DNA of 64,000 nt from VAZQ01 sp963840535 (GCA_963840535.1 CAWIZJ010000060.1:310001-374000), one strand, 5' to 3'; counted from the stretch's first letter, positions 8,190 through 18,072 are shown. The notes: generated from the letters alone by a model not told the origin. Numbers and translations: made by a program.

Positions 8190-8342
8190 GGGGCCGAGTG
8201 GCACAACGGCAAGTCTATCACCGCCAATCGGCTCGCGCGCCTGCTAGCGCCATACCACATCGCACCCACCACGATCCGCTACGCCGAGGCCGTTAGCTGG
8301 AAGGGGGCGAGCGAACAGCCGACCCGGCGATGCGATCACTGA
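8190..8342 (+). pseudogene. DUF3631 (primase/helicase C-terminal) remnant
   Basis: One frame reads AEWHNGKSITANRLARLL then APYHIAPTTIRY, matching the end of DUF3631 domains found in mobile-element primase/helicase proteins (W-NGKxxT-x-LARLLKP-x-I-x-P). Only about 50 codons remain, with no start codon and a divergent tail. It is a leftover of a replication gene once carried by the element. Confidence 0.5.
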
Positions 8343-8501
8343 AGCAGAATGGGCCACGTTGCGTCGAACGGCGCCAGCAGGCGGGCGAGCCTATTTTGGG
8401 GGCTCGAAGGCCTCTAGCCTTGTGTCCGCCCCTCGCGCGCGCAAGATTGAGGCCATAGGCGCGGGCGAGAAGCCGGAAGGCGGCGCGGTGAGAGGAAGAT
8501 A

Positions 8502-9416
8502 ATGACGAAAGCGCTTCGCGTAACGATCGTCGGTGTCGGTAGCGCGCTTGCGTTGATCATTTTTATGATCCTGTTTGCAGCCGCTACGACGTTCTTGGAA
8601 ATCAAAGAATGGGGGGAACGCGGCTTGCTAGTCCTCCTAGCGCTCTCGTTCAGTTGCTGGGCAGCAACTCACGTCGCGTTAAAACGATGGTTGTTGCCAC
8701 TAACCACGCTGCCGCCACCACCACCGCCGCCGCTACCGTGGTGGTTTCGTTATCTGTATCATCCCATCTTAGCACCGACAATTCTCCTCATTCCGATGGT
8801 AGCCCTATGGCTGTACTGGGAAAGAGCCCCATGGTCGATGACCGCCATACTCATGGGCGTGGCGCTCAACACATCCGTCGCGGTCGTAGGGGGCGTCCTG
8901 ATCAAACGATGGCTGCTCGATCGCTCGGCGCAAACGCCGCGCGGCCTCATCATGTATTTCATCATCGTCAGCCTGTGGATCGCAACAATCTTTGGATCGA
9001 TTGCGTGGACCTATCTCGACAAAGGAACCCCTGAGGGCCCCGCGTTTATCGCCACCGTGCTGGAGGCCGCCAAGCGCGCGGTAACGACGGCGCCGAGGCA
9101 GGGCGCGCCCGATCCCTACAACTCGGAGCTGGAGCGGAGCTGGAGGGCGCAGCTCGTTGCGGCGATACAGCGCAACCAAACGCGCTATCCGGAAGCGGCC
9201 CGCTCACGCGGTGAACAGGGCGACGTCCATGTCTTGTTCAGCCTCGATCGGCAGGGGCGACTGCTTGAGAGTTGAGTTGTGCAATCGTCGGGTGTGGTCT
9301 CGCTCGACGAGGAGGCGTTGGCATTATTGCGCCGCGCGGAGCCGTACCCGCCGCCACCGCCGGGGCCGGGCGAGCGTGTGAATGTCAGGACGGCGATACG
9401 TTTCAATCTTAAATGA
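8502..9416 (+). pseudogene. TonB-like membrane protein with in-frame TGA
   Basis: Four hydrophobic segments (about residues 8-30, 39-57, 85-103 and 144-164) and a Pro-rich linker lead to a C-terminal TonB-type domain (RYPEAARSRGEQGDVHVLFS, LDRQGRLLES). The frame hits TGA at 9273-9275, but the same frame then continues VVQSSGVVSLDEEALALLRR and NVRTAIRFNLK to TGA 9414-9416. This is exactly the missing half of a TonB C-terminal domain. A nonsense substitution or base error is therefore likely. The family normally links inner-membrane energy to outer-membrane receptors. Confidence 0.7.
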
Positions 9417-9684
9417 AACCGTTAGCCCCCCGAAGTGCTGATATTTCAGTGACTTAGGAGCAAAATAGGATTTACCAGGAATATCAAATTGTTACCGTGC
9501 CCGTCCCATACCGGAGACGTGCGGAAGCCCGCCGCGTTACCCATTATCATTGCCGGTGTAGAAACCCGGAGTAGGTGCGGCATGGGTGCCCGAAGCCGCC
9601 ATCGCGCCGAGCGGCATGGGCAGGGGCATGGGCAAGAGCCAGTCAGTTCCAAAAATAACAGCAATATCAATTATATTGGGCGAA

Positions 9685-9698
9685 CTCCGTCTCCGCCA
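9685..9698. repeat. attR core
   Basis: Right copy of the 14-bp tRNA-Ser 3' end, ctccgtctccgcca, marking the far end of the integrative element. The AT-rich bases just before it (9640-9680) lie inside the element. Confidence 0.85.
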
Positions 9699-10385
9699 GA
9701 TCCTCACACCACAACTTTGCACGGGATTTCACGGAATCGGAATGATGTCGTTGCGTCTAGCCTTCGGCTCGACCCAACCGGATTCGTGTCGTAGTCGTAG
9801 GATTCGTGTCGTAGTCGTAGGTGGGTCGAGCGTAGCGAGACCCAACGACGGGAGCGCAGCGACATCCAAGGACCCTCGCGAAGCCGATTCGCACTGTTGC
9901 GCGCCGGTTGGACGCTCGGGCGAAGCATCAAGAATTGCACTAGGTCGCCATCGATGGCGCTGCTCTGGCAGCCTTGCGCCGTTCGCGTCGTGGGCTCCGA
10001 AGTGCGATCCGGACTCCGCCAATTCGTCCAGTTTTTCAAGCAGTTGATTGACGCGCCACGGATGCGATCGGGGACGCGGGCGAAGGCAAGAGAGCCTGGT
10101 TTCCGCCGTCGCCATGCAAGTGATTTTTCAGCAACACCCGTCTGAAAACTGCATTCCGCGCTGTTCAAAGCGCCTGTTCTTCGTTGCGTGTCGGAACTTC
10201 TGAGCTAATGTGACGGTGCGACGGAGGGGGGCGTCCCCATGTCGCTCCTTCCGGTCGGTTCGCTGCCTAGGGGACAACGAAGGCAACGGAACGGCCGGAG
10301 GGGTGAGGGGAGTAAAGGGGAGCTTCCTGGGTGAGCAGAAGCCCGCGGAAACCGAACCCTCCCACGACAACACATGGAGGTTGAG
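9699..10385. other. Noncoding region upstream of porin A with short repeats
   Basis: No gene is seen. It contains a perfect 20-bp tandem duplication (9781-9800 and 9801-9820, gattcgtgtcgtagtcgtag) followed by a hairpin tgggtc / gaccca around gagcgtagc (9822-9844), a common rhizobial intergenic repeat form. The last ~180 bases form the porin leader, purine-rich near the start codon. Confidence 0.5.
9781..9820. repeat. Perfect 20-bp tandem duplication
   Basis: Two adjacent identical 20-mers, gattcgtgtcgtagtcgtag, in the intergenic region ahead of porin A. Confidence 0.8.
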
Positions 10386-11936
10386 ATGAAGATGGTGAAA
10401 AGTCTTCTCCTCGGTACCGCCGCGGGGCTCTTCGCGGTCGCTGGGGCGCAGGCCGCCGACATGCCTGTGAAGGCAAAGCCGGTGCAGTACGTGAAGATCT
10501 GCACGCTCTACGGGGACGGCTTCTACTACGTCCCGGGCACCGAGACCTGCCTGAAGCTGGGCGGGTATGTGCGTGTCCAGGTCGAGACCCACGCCGGCGG
10601 CGGCGGCATCGTCGACGGCACGCTGAGCCAGGTCGTTCAGGCGCGCTATAACCGGGTCGACACCAACGACATCGACTACCGGGTGCGCGGTGCGCTGTCG
10701 CTCGACGTGCGCGACCAGACCGAGTACGGCACGCTGCGGTCCTACTTCCGCATTGGCGTCAACCAGACCACCCCGACCGACCCGATCGGCGGCGTGGTGT
10801 TCTGGGACCGCGCCTTCATCCAGTGGGCGGGCTTCACGGTCGGCAAGGCGCAGTCGTTCTTCGACACCGTCACCTACGGCGGCGCCTACAGCTACCACAA
10901 CGTGCGCACGGTGTCGGATACCGGTGCCTCGGGCTGGAACGTGTGGGCCTACACCGTTCAGTGGGGCAACGGCTGGTCCACCACGCTGTCGCTGGAAGAC
11001 CCCAACCGGTTCCGGTCGGTCGTCGATGTGTCAAACACCGCGGGGCTTGCCTTCAACGTCTTCAACTTCGACAACGCCTTCGGTGCGCAGACGCCGGCTA
11101 ACAACGGCATGCGGATGCCGGACGTGATCCTCAACATGCGTCTCGACCAGCAATGGGGCTATTGGAGCCTCAGCGGCGCTCTGCACGACGTCGCCGGCGC
11201 CTACTACAGTCCGGGGGTCGGAACGCCTGTCACCTTCGACAACAACGTCAACAACGGCCACCCGACCGACACCAAGGGCTGGGCGGTCGGCACCGGCGTC
11301 CTGCTCAATCTTCCGGAGGGCGGCAAGTTCGGCGTCAACTTCCAGTATGCGAAGGGCGCGGCCGGCTACGGCAGCGCGGGCGGCAACTGGTTTCTCCTCG
11401 ATCCGGGTAAAAGCGTCGGCATCGGCTTGATGGCGGACGGCATATTCGACGTCGGCACCGACATCGCCCTGTCGACGGTGTGGAACGCCATCGCGTTCTA
11501 CGAGTTCCGCTGGCCAGGTGCGCCCAGGTGGAAGACCAGCTTCTTCGGTGGCTATGTTGACATCAGCTACGACAGCTCTGCTGCCAACCATATCAACCGG
11601 CACCTGCCGGGCACCACTGGGCAAGTGATCTGCGGCGGCGTGCCGGTCGGCGGTGCCGTATTCGCCCCAGGGCTCACGATCGCTCCGGGCGGCCTGAACA
11701 ACAGCTGCAGTCCCGACTTCAGCTACTGGCAGGCCGGCACTCGGACGCAATGGAACCCGCATCCGAACCTCGATATCGGTTTGGAGGTGCTCTACACGAA
11801 GCTCAACACCGCCTACAAGGGTGCGCTCATTGCGCCTGGCTTCAATCCGGGGCTCCCGCAGAACCCGGTCTTCGCGCTCGAGGACCAGGACGTGTGGTCG
11901 GCGTTCTTCCGCTGGCAGCGCAACTTCTACCCATGA
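10386..11936 (+). CDS. Outer-membrane porin (Omp2/PF02530 type), copy A
   Basis: 516 residues. ATG 10386 is used because ATGGAGGTTGAG just upstream is the ribosome site; an in-frame ATG at 10374 lies within it. The signal peptide MKMVKSLLLGTAAGLFAVAG is followed by AQA and mature ADMPVKA. The hallmark CTLYGDGFYYVPGTETCLKLGGYVR at mature residues ~14-40, with its two Cys, is typical of alphaproteobacterial porins. Alternating beta-strand segments run to an aromatic C-terminus (FFRWQRNFYP) suited to BAM recognition. It forms a trimeric general diffusion channel. The frame is intact, unlike its copy at 16274-17789, and a terminator follows. Confidence 0.96.
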   Translation: MKMVKSLLLGTAAGLFAVAGAQAADMPVKAKPVQYVKICTLYGDGFYYVPGTETCLKLGGYVRVQVETHAGGGGIVDGTLSQVVQARYNRVDTNDIDYRVRGALSLDVRDQTEYGTLRSYFRIGVNQTTPTDPIGGVVFWDRAFIQWAGFTVGKAQSFFDTVTYGGAYSYHNVRTVSDTGASGWNVWAYTVQWGNGWSTTLSLEDPNRFRSVVDVSNTAGLAFNVFNFDNAFGAQTPANNGMRMPDVILNMRLDQQWGYWSLSGALHDVAGAYYSPGVGTPVTFDNNVNNGHPTDTKGWAVGTGVLLNLPEGGKFGVNFQYAKGAAGYGSAGGNWFLLDPGKSVGIGLMADGIFDVGTDIALSTVWNAIAFYEFRWPGAPRWKTSFFGGYVDISYDSSAANHINRHLPGTTGQVICGGVPVGGAVFAPGLTIAPGGLNNSCSPDFSYWQAGTRTQWNPHPNLDIGLEVLYTKLNTAYKGALIAPGFNPGLPQNPVFALEDQDVWSAFFRWQRNFYP

Positions 11937-12196
11937 TCGCCTGATACGGACGATAATGGCTTCAACCTCCAGACCCCCGGCGGGCAACCGTCGGGGGTTT
12001 CGTTATGTCACCCACTCCTTCGGAAGCCTCTTGCCGTGCAAGCAAGACCTCCCGGCCGCCGCAGTTGGTCAGTGCGGTACTACATTTGCTGTGAGGATAG
12101 GCTCACGTGGCGCATACCGGACCGGCTGCACAGCGATCTTGCAGCTGGCAAGCTCGCGTTGCCGCAATTCGCGAGCACCAGGCAGAAGATCTTGAG
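10403..12196 (+). repeat. Long direct repeat, left copy (porin A plus 3' flank)
   Basis: From codon 7 of porin A through the terminator and into the next open frame, this stretch matches 16274-18056 in the same orientation with scattered substitutions and small indels. The offset is 5871 bases at the left end and about 5860 at the right. Confidence 0.95.
11973..12003 (+). terminator. Rho-independent terminator of porin A
   Basis: Stem acccccggcg / cgtcgggggt around a short loop with a following GTTTCGTT tract, 37 bases after the porin stop. The same hairpin ends porin B. Confidence 0.75.
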
Positions 12197-12527
12197 GGTC
12201 TTTTTCCGCGGCGCTCCTGATGGACCGGTTTTGATTGATGTTCGCGGCAGCTTCTACTCTTTCGACCCGGACGGGATGCTCGATCTACTGCCATTTTCCG
12301 CGGCCTATGCAAGTTCCCTTGAAGGTTCTCGTCCTCGCCGCCTGCAGGAACGAGTAATCGATATTGGACCGCCTTTGCGTTACCGGCGATGGATCACCGA
12401 GCAGAGTTGGCAGCCAGTCCCCCACGTGTTGCGCGCCGTGAGAGCCGACCTGCGCGCCTCGGCGGCATCCGATCCTGGAAGGGTGCCAGCGCTTAAACGA
12501 CCTGCAGCGCCGCGTCAGGGTTCATGA
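12036..12527 (+). CDS. Hypothetical protein downstream of porin A
   Basis: A 163-residue frame from GTG 12036. Its first ~50 residues (WSVRYYICCEDRLTWRI, PDRLHSDLAAGKLALPQF) are also preserved in frame in the second repeat copy, a sign of real coding. A GAPDGPVLIDVRGSFYSFDPDG segment then looks like a folded domain. The last 50 residues are Arg/Pro-rich and may be read-through. The family is not recognised. Confidence 0.4.
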   Translation: MQARPPGRRSWSVRYYICCEDRLTWRIPDRLHSDLAAGKLALPQFASTRQKILRVFFRGAPDGPVLIDVRGSFYSFDPDGMLDLLPFSAAYASSLEGSRPRRLQERVIDIGPPLRYRRWITEQSWQPVPHVLRAVRADLRASAASDPGRVPALKRPAAPRQGS

Positions 12528-12978
12528 TTGCGCGCACCGCGGGCGGCACGCTCGACCTGACAATGCGGTGTGCAGCAGAGCGTTGGAACGGCTCGTGTTC
12601 CAGCCGTTTCAGGCGGGCTCTAGCGACGAACCGGAGAAACCGGACTTCGGCATGAGGGTTCCTCCCGCGAGGATGGAGGGCCGCCCCCGCGCATGAGGAC
12701 GAGGGAACGGCCCGGCGCGGGCCCTAGGGCGAACTGCCGCGACTACCCGCCGCGCCTCCACAGAATAGGAGACGGAGGCCGCGGGTTGTCGGCGTTGTTG
12801 AACGGACACCTCCGACTGGTCCGCTCCGGCGTATGTTGCCCGCAGCGGGATGCCGCGGGGGAGACCACCGAAGCCCGCCGCGCCGGGTGACGAAGCCGAC
12901 CGCGGGTTCCTGCGCCGTTACTCTCCCGCCACCTGCGCAGTGGGCGGCCCTGGCCAGCAAGCGAAGCCAGGGAGAAGA
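12528..12978. other. Noncoding stretch, left edge of the segment between the porin copies
   Basis: Nothing convincing is seen. The overlapping open frames are low-complexity Arg/Pro-rich translations. Confidence 0.4.
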
Positions 12979-13656
12979 TCACTCCGCCGCCTCGGCCAGC
13001 GCCTGGTCCTCAGTGGTGGTCAACACGGCCCAGGGCGAGGCCTCAGGCCGCCGCTGGACCTCCAAGCCTGCGTCGAGCGCCATCATCACCAGCCGCTCCT
13101 CGGCGATCTCGAGACCGTAGATGCGCGCCTCGAGATCGCGCATGCGACCGGGACGATCGGCGCTAGAGATGGCACCGGGAACGTCGGCGACGCCCGCGGT
13201 GAGCAGCTTCTCCAGCTGGTCGGGGAACAGCGCGCACAGCAGCTTGCTGGCCGAGCCGCTCGGTGCCGTGAACGCCTGATTGGGCCCGGCGTAAAGCTGC
13301 ACGTCCGGCCAATGCAGAGCGACCTTGCCGCCCTCGACCCGGATCGAGGGCCGCGCCTCGCGCGCGAGGCGCTCGACCTCGGCCGCCAGCTGCGCCTTGA
13401 TCTCGTCCGCCGGCAGCGGTGCCGCCCGCACCATCATCAGCTCGGCCTGGGTGGACCGGATTTCGTCGCGCACACGCAGCAGCGCCTCGGTCACGCTCTC
13501 GCCCGGCCGCTGGCCCTCTGGCACGCTGTCCGGCTGCAGTTGCGGCGGCGGCGCAACCTCGAAGCCGCTGAACAGCCGCAGGACGAAGCTGTCGATGGGC
13601 TTTTGCTGGGGACAGCCCTCAGGTCTTATGTGGGCGACAATCCTCAGGCAACGCAA
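12979..13656 (-). CDS. Hypothetical protein of phage/element type
   Basis: 225 residues, predicted helical and rich in Ala, Glu and Pro. Stretches include SVTEALLRVRDEIRSTQAEL, AAPLPADEIKAQLAAEVERL and EARPSIRVEGGKVALHWPD, with a C-terminal RMRDLEARIYGLEIAEERLV coiled segment. Proteins of this kind, with an AAPLPADEIK-type motif, are found near integrases in Bradyrhizobium-type mobile regions; no function is known. The N-terminus abuts an integrase remnant (13644-14627), so the first residues may be a junction artefact. Confidence 0.55.
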   Translation of the reverse strand: MRCLRIVAHIRPEGCPQQKPIDSFVLRLFSGFEVAPPPQLQPDSVPEGQRPGESVTEALLRVRDEIRSTQAELMMVRAAPLPADEIKAQLAAEVERLAREARPSIRVEGGKVALHWPDVQLYAGPNQAFTAPSGSASKLLCALFPDQLEKLLTAGVADVPGAISSADRPGRMRDLEARIYGLEIAEERLVMMALDAGLEVQRRPEASPWAVLTTTEDQALAEAAE

Positions 13657-14627
13657 TACTTCGTCCCCTCCTTGGCGGGGCGGTGCGTTGTGCGGCCTCG
13701 CCAGCTACCTCGGTGCCAGCGCCTACGCCGACGCGCTCGCCCGCGCGACCGCCGACGACGTTTTCCTCGATGATGCGGCGGCGGCAACCGCAACGCGCCG
13801 GGGATGCCCTTCTCGCGCGGTGCCGTCGGTATGCGCCACGTGCCGTCTTCCGACAGGTCGGACCAGTTCATCGTCACGAGCTTCTGGCGGCGCTGGCCGG
13901 ACAACAGCGCCACGCGCAGGAGGGCACCGTAGGGACGTCGTCGTCGGCCTCGGCCGTCTTCCAAACTGTGCGTCAGCTCGGCGTCGTCCACATGCGCGAG
14001 CGCTTGCGGGCGTGCGCCGGGACGCGCCGCATATTCTTGACGAACGGCGGCTGGTAGCTGTCGTGCCTGGAGGCGAACCAGGACGCCACGCGCGCAGCGT
14101 CATCAGCACGCTGTCGGCCACCCACGCGCCGTGCGCGTCCTCGACCGCGTCGAGCAGCCGCGCGATGTCGCTGCGCGTGATCACGGCGAAGGCGAGAGCG
14201 GCCCAGTACGGCAGCACATAGCGGCTCGAGGACGCGCTGCAGCTCGTCGCCGGTGCGCAACCCCTTGGCCTCGACGTGGCGCTTCATCCACGTCGCCACC
14301 ACGTCGGCCACCGTATCCGGCCGCACCGGCGGCGGCTCGAACGGATCAAGCCCGGCCTTGAGCCGACGGATCACCGCTCGCGCCCGCTCGCGGCTGTCCT
14401 CGATCGACAGCTCGGCGGTGCCGCCGAGGCGGCACCCATCGCTGCTTCCGAAAGGCGTCGCGAGAGATCAGCGTAGTAACCGCTCGGCCCCTGCGGCAGC
14501 ACGCGCACGCCGTGGCCCGGCAGTTCGGGGTCGGGGTGGAAGTAGCGCGCGCGCCGACGCGGCAGCCCCGCCACCATCTTGTCGGTGAGTACTTGCGGCG
14601 CTGGCGGCGCGTCGTCGGCTCGGTCAT
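13644..14627 (-). pseudogene. Tyrosine integrase remnant, minus strand
   Basis: Pieces in different frames spell an integrase. They are an N-terminal arm (MVAGLPRRRARYFHPDPELP, then GPSGYYADLSRR), a core (RPDTVADVVATWMKRHVEAK, LLDAVEDAHGAWVADSVL) and the start of the catalytic domain (ALLSGQRRQKLVTMNWSDL, GTWRIPTAPREKGIPGAL). At least four frame changes are needed. The His-x-x-Arg and Tyr parts are absent: the gene breaks off where it meets the 12979-13656 gene. Confidence 0.75.
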
Positions 14628-15013
14628 GGAAACACCTTCGGGCTAACCCACGGCTATCTGCGGAGCGACGCTGACGCTGACAAACGCCAAGTCAAGCACC
14701 GCTCAAGTTTAGCCGATAAATGGTGGGTTTCCGCGCTTGCCGAAAGGACAAAGTTGCGCGCGCTGTTAGCCGACGTGCGCCCTCGTCCTCTCTTTGATGA
14801 CCAGAGGTGCGCCCACCACCATGCCTCGGCTTATTCCGAACGTGCGTACTCTGGAAACACCTAGGCTGCTGCAGTTCATTCTGGACTGTGGACGATCTAC
14901 GCGGATCGCGGTCGTCGTTTCTGGGCGGTTTAGGTGCCTGTGAAAAGCATGAGATGGTGCGGTGTCTTAATCGGGGGCTGGGATGCCGCGAGTTCAGCTT
15001 ACAACGCGCATAG
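14628..15013. other. Noncoding gap between two divergent integrase remnants
   Basis: No gene is recognised. It holds a short tandem gacgctgacgctgac near 14672. The two integrase remnants diverge from here, so their promoters and attachment sites may have lain in this gap. Confidence 0.4.
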
Positions 15014-16142
15014 TTCGAGAGGGTCATCTGTCCGCCTCAGCGCCCGAAGCTTGACCTCTTCGATACTCGTCAAACGGGCTTCTTGCTTGAGGTCAGGCGA
15101 TCCGGTGGCAAGACGTACTATCAGCGCTATACGGATGCGCGAGGACGGACACGACAGTTCAAGATCGGCCCGGCAGACGTGCTGACCCTGTCCGCCGCGC
15201 GCCGCAAGGCGAGATCAATCTATGCGCAGGCCCTGATCGGGACCGACCCTCAGGAGCATCGTGCCAATCTACGCTCGATCCCGACGCTCGGTGAGCTGGT
15301 CCGCGACCGCTACTTGCCGCACGTACAGACTTACAAGCGAAGCTGGAAGACCGACGAGACCGTCCTTCGCGTCCACATTCTCCCAGCTTTCGGACGGCAG
15401 TACGTCGATCAGGTGAGAGCCGATGCAATCACTGATCTGGTGCGTCGGATGCGCGAGACCGGATATGCACCGGGCACAACCAACCGCGTCGTAGTCGTAC
15501 TGCGCCATCTTTTCAATCTCGCCCGGAAGTGGCGCGTGCCCGCCGTCAACGACAACCCGACGGAAGGGATCAAGCTCGCGCCGGACGTCATTCGCGAGCG
15601 GTTCCTGAGCAGCGAGGAGGCCCAGCGGCTGGTTGCCTCGATTGAGGAGGACGAGAACAAGGTGGCCAGCAAGGCGATAATGTTGTTGCTGTTAACCGGA
15701 GCGCGCCGCAATGAGGTCACCTACGCTATGTGGAAGCATGTGGACTGGCAACGAAAAATGTTGCTGGTCCCGCTTTCCAAGTCGGGCACGCGCGCGGTCC
15801 ATCGCTCTCAACGCGTCGGCAATCGAGCTGCTGCAATCAATCAAGCCTGTTCCAGGCAATCCCTATATCTTCCCGGCGCCGACCACCCAGCGTCCATCGC
15901 CCTCGCTCCACTTCCCCTGGAGCCGCATTCGCGTCCGCGCAGGCCTGCCCGACCTTCGACTGCATGACTTACGGCACTCGTTTGCCAGCTTTATCGTGAA
16001 CAAAGGCTACTCTCTCTACATTGTGCAGAACCTACTGGGGCACTCGCATAGCCGATACACGCAACGCTATGCCCACCTCAGCCCTCAGACGCTCTTGGGA
16101 GCCGCTGAAGCAGTCAGCGAGCTTGTGTTGCGGAAGCGCTGA
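15014..16142 (+). pseudogene. Tyrosine recombinase, 5'-truncated and frameshifted
   Basis: The frame opens after a stop at 15011 and enters an integrase without a start (LDLFDTRQTGFLLEVRRSGG, KTYYQRYTDARGRTRQFKIG). A core-binding domain follows (YLPHVQTYKRSWKTDETVLR), then a catalytic domain with LLLLTGARRNEVTYAMWKHV (Arg). After a one-base slip near 15797 it continues with LRLHDLRHSFASFIVNKG (His-x-x-Arg) and LLGHSHSRYTQRYAHLS (Tyr). It lies 130 bases before the truncated porin copy and may have mediated that rearrangement. Confidence 0.88.
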
Positions 16143-16273
16143 ACGAGGACGCACCTACGCCCCACCTACGCAGCCGTCGTCTCTCAGTCCACTGGCTTGT
16201 CGAAGTCGGCCTTGGTTTCATTCGGGTTGTGGCCGTACTGTATCCTGCGGCCAACCTATGGGCATTAGTCGCT

Positions 16274-17789
16274 TCTTCTCCTCGGTACCGCCGCGGGGCT
16301 CTTCGCGGTCGCTGGGGCGCAGGCCGCCGACATGCCTGTGAAGGCAAAGCCGGTGCAGTATGTGAAGATCTGCACGCTCTACGGGGACGGCTTCTACTAC
16401 GTCCCGGGCACCGAGACCTGCCTGAAGCTGGGCGGTTATGTGCGTGTCCAGGTCGAGACCCACGCCGGCGGCGGCGGCATCGTCGACGGCACGCGAGCCA
16501 GGTCGCTTCAGGCGCGCGACAACCGGGTCGACACCAACGACATCGACTACCGGGTACGCGGTGCGCTGTCGCTCGACGTGCGCGACCAGACCGAGTACGG
16601 CACGCTGCGGTCCTACTTCCGCATCGGCGTCAACCAGACCACCCCGATCGACCCGATCGGCGGCGCGGTGTTCTGGGACCGCGCCTTCATCCAGTGGGCG
16701 GGCTTCACGGTCGGCAAGGCGCAGTCGTTCTTCGACACCGTCACCTACGGCGGCGCCTACAGCTACCACAACGTGCGCACGGTGTCGGATACCGGTGCCT
16801 CGGGCTGGAACGTGTGGGCCTACACCGTTCAGTGGGGCAACGGCTGGTCCACCACGCTGTCGCTGGAAGACCCCAACCGGTTCCGGTCGGTCGTCGATGT
16901 GACGAAACCCTGCGGGGCTTACCTTCAACGTCTTCAACTTTGACAACGCCTTCGGTGCGCAGAGCGCCGGCTACCAACGGCATGCGGATGCCGGACGTGA
17001 TCCTCAACGTGCGTCTCGACCAGCAATGGGGCTACTGGAGCCTCAGCGGCGCCCTGCACGACGTCGCCGGCGCCTACTACGGGACGCCCAGAACAACGTC
17101 AACAACGGCCACCCGACCGATACCAAGGGCTGGGCGGTCGGCACCGGCGTCGTGTTCAATCTTCCGGAGGGCGGCAAGTTCGGCGTCAACTTCCAGTATG
17201 CGAAGGGCGCGGCCGGCTACGGCAGCGCGGGCGGCAGCTGGTTTCTCCTCGATCCGGGTAAAAGCGTCGGCATCGGCGTGATGGCGGACGGCATATTCGA
17301 CATCGGCACCGACATCTCGCTGTCGACGGTGTGGAACGCCATCGCGTTCTACGAGTTCCGCTGGCCAGGTGCCCCCAGGTGGAAGACCAGCTTCTTCGGC
17401 GGCTATGTTGACATCAGCTACGACGGCGATGCTGCCAACCATATCAACAGGCGCTTTCCGGGCACCGCCGGGACCTTGGTCTGCGGCGGCGTGCCGGTCG
17501 GCGGTGCCGTATTCGCCGCCAGGTTTCAATATCATCCGGCCGCCGCCGGCAACAGCTGCAGCCCCGACTTCAGCTACTGGCAGGCCGGCACTCGGACGCA
17601 GTGGAACCCGCATCCGAACCTCGATATCGGTGTGGAGGTCCTCTACACGAGGCTCAACACCGCCTATAAGGGTGCGCTCATTGCGCCTAAGGCCTCAATC
17701 CGGGGCTCCCGCAGAACCCGGTCTTCGCGCTCGAGGACCAGGACGTGTGGTCGGCGTTCTTCCGCTGGCAGCGCAACTTCTACCCATGA
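16274..17789 (+). pseudogene. Outer-membrane porin, copy B, decayed
   Basis: Same protein as the intact porin at 10386-11936 but with no start codon and at least four indels. A one-base loss plus a one-base gain near 16495-16510 restores the frame with altered residues. A shift near 16905, a ~16-base gap near 17087 relative to copy A and a further shift near 17693 break it. Between the shifts the protein is nearly identical to copy A (FGVNFQYAKGAAGYGSAGG, WNAIAFYEFRWPGAPRWKTS). It could act as a donor for gene conversion into copy A. Confidence 0.9.
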
Positions 17790-17825
17790 TCGCCTGATAC
17801 AGACGATAATGGCTTCAACCTCCAG

Positions 17826-17855
17826 ACCCCCGGCGGGCAACCGTCGGGGGTTTTT
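17826..17855 (+). terminator. Rho-independent terminator of porin B
   Basis: Same stem as after porin A (acccccggcg / cgtcgggggt) but with a better T-run (TTTTTG) directly after it. Confidence 0.75.
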
Positions 17856-17894
17856 GTCGTCCACCGGATCACCTCCTTCGGAAGCCTCTTGCCG

Positions 17895-18072
17895 TGGGCG
17901 AGCAAGACCTCCCGGCCGCCGCAGTTGGTCAGTGCGGTACTACATTTGCTGTGAGGATAGGCTCACATGGCGCATACCGGACCGGCTGCACAGCGATCTT
18001 GCAGCTGGCAAGCTCGCGTTGCCGCAATTCGCGAGCTCAAGGCAGAAGATCTTGAGACGTTGTTTGGGCTGA
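17895..18072 (+). pseudogene. Truncated second copy of the hypothetical gene after porin A
   Basis: Carries the WSVRYYICCEDRLTWRI and LHSDLAAGKLALPQF segments of the 12036-12527 protein in frame, then stops at 18072 because the two sequences diverge after about 18056. A faint similarity persists to about 18125 (gacgggatgctcgat). Confidence 0.5.

Larger units (their letters stand above)
5146..9698. mobile_element. 4.5-kb integrative element in tRNA-Ser
   Basis: The 14 bases that close the tRNA (ctccgtctccgcca, 5146-5159) occur again at 9685-9698. An integrase gene begins 170 bases after the tRNA and reads away from it, as is usual for P4-type elements. The element contains, in order, the integrase (broken), a cruciform-forming sequence, an excisionase-like helix-turn-helix, a 58-residue protein, a possible replication protein, iteron-like repeats, a DUF3631 remnant and a TonB-like membrane gene. 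Broken integrase and scrambled cargo suggest a decayed, immobile remnant. Confidence 0.85.
16274..18056 (+). repeat. Long direct repeat, right copy (porin B plus 3' flank)
   Basis: Matches 10403-12196. The homology begins abruptly at the seventh porin codon, so the start codon, first six codons and upstream leader are missing. Unrelated sequence from the integrase side abuts it. Confidence 0.95.

Noticed and set aside
12528..12960. Plus-strand frame starting MPRGRPPKP near 12850, resembling a small DNA-binding protein
   Set aside because: It runs antisense through the 12979-13656 gene and becomes low-complexity at once; no Shine-Dalgarno is seen.
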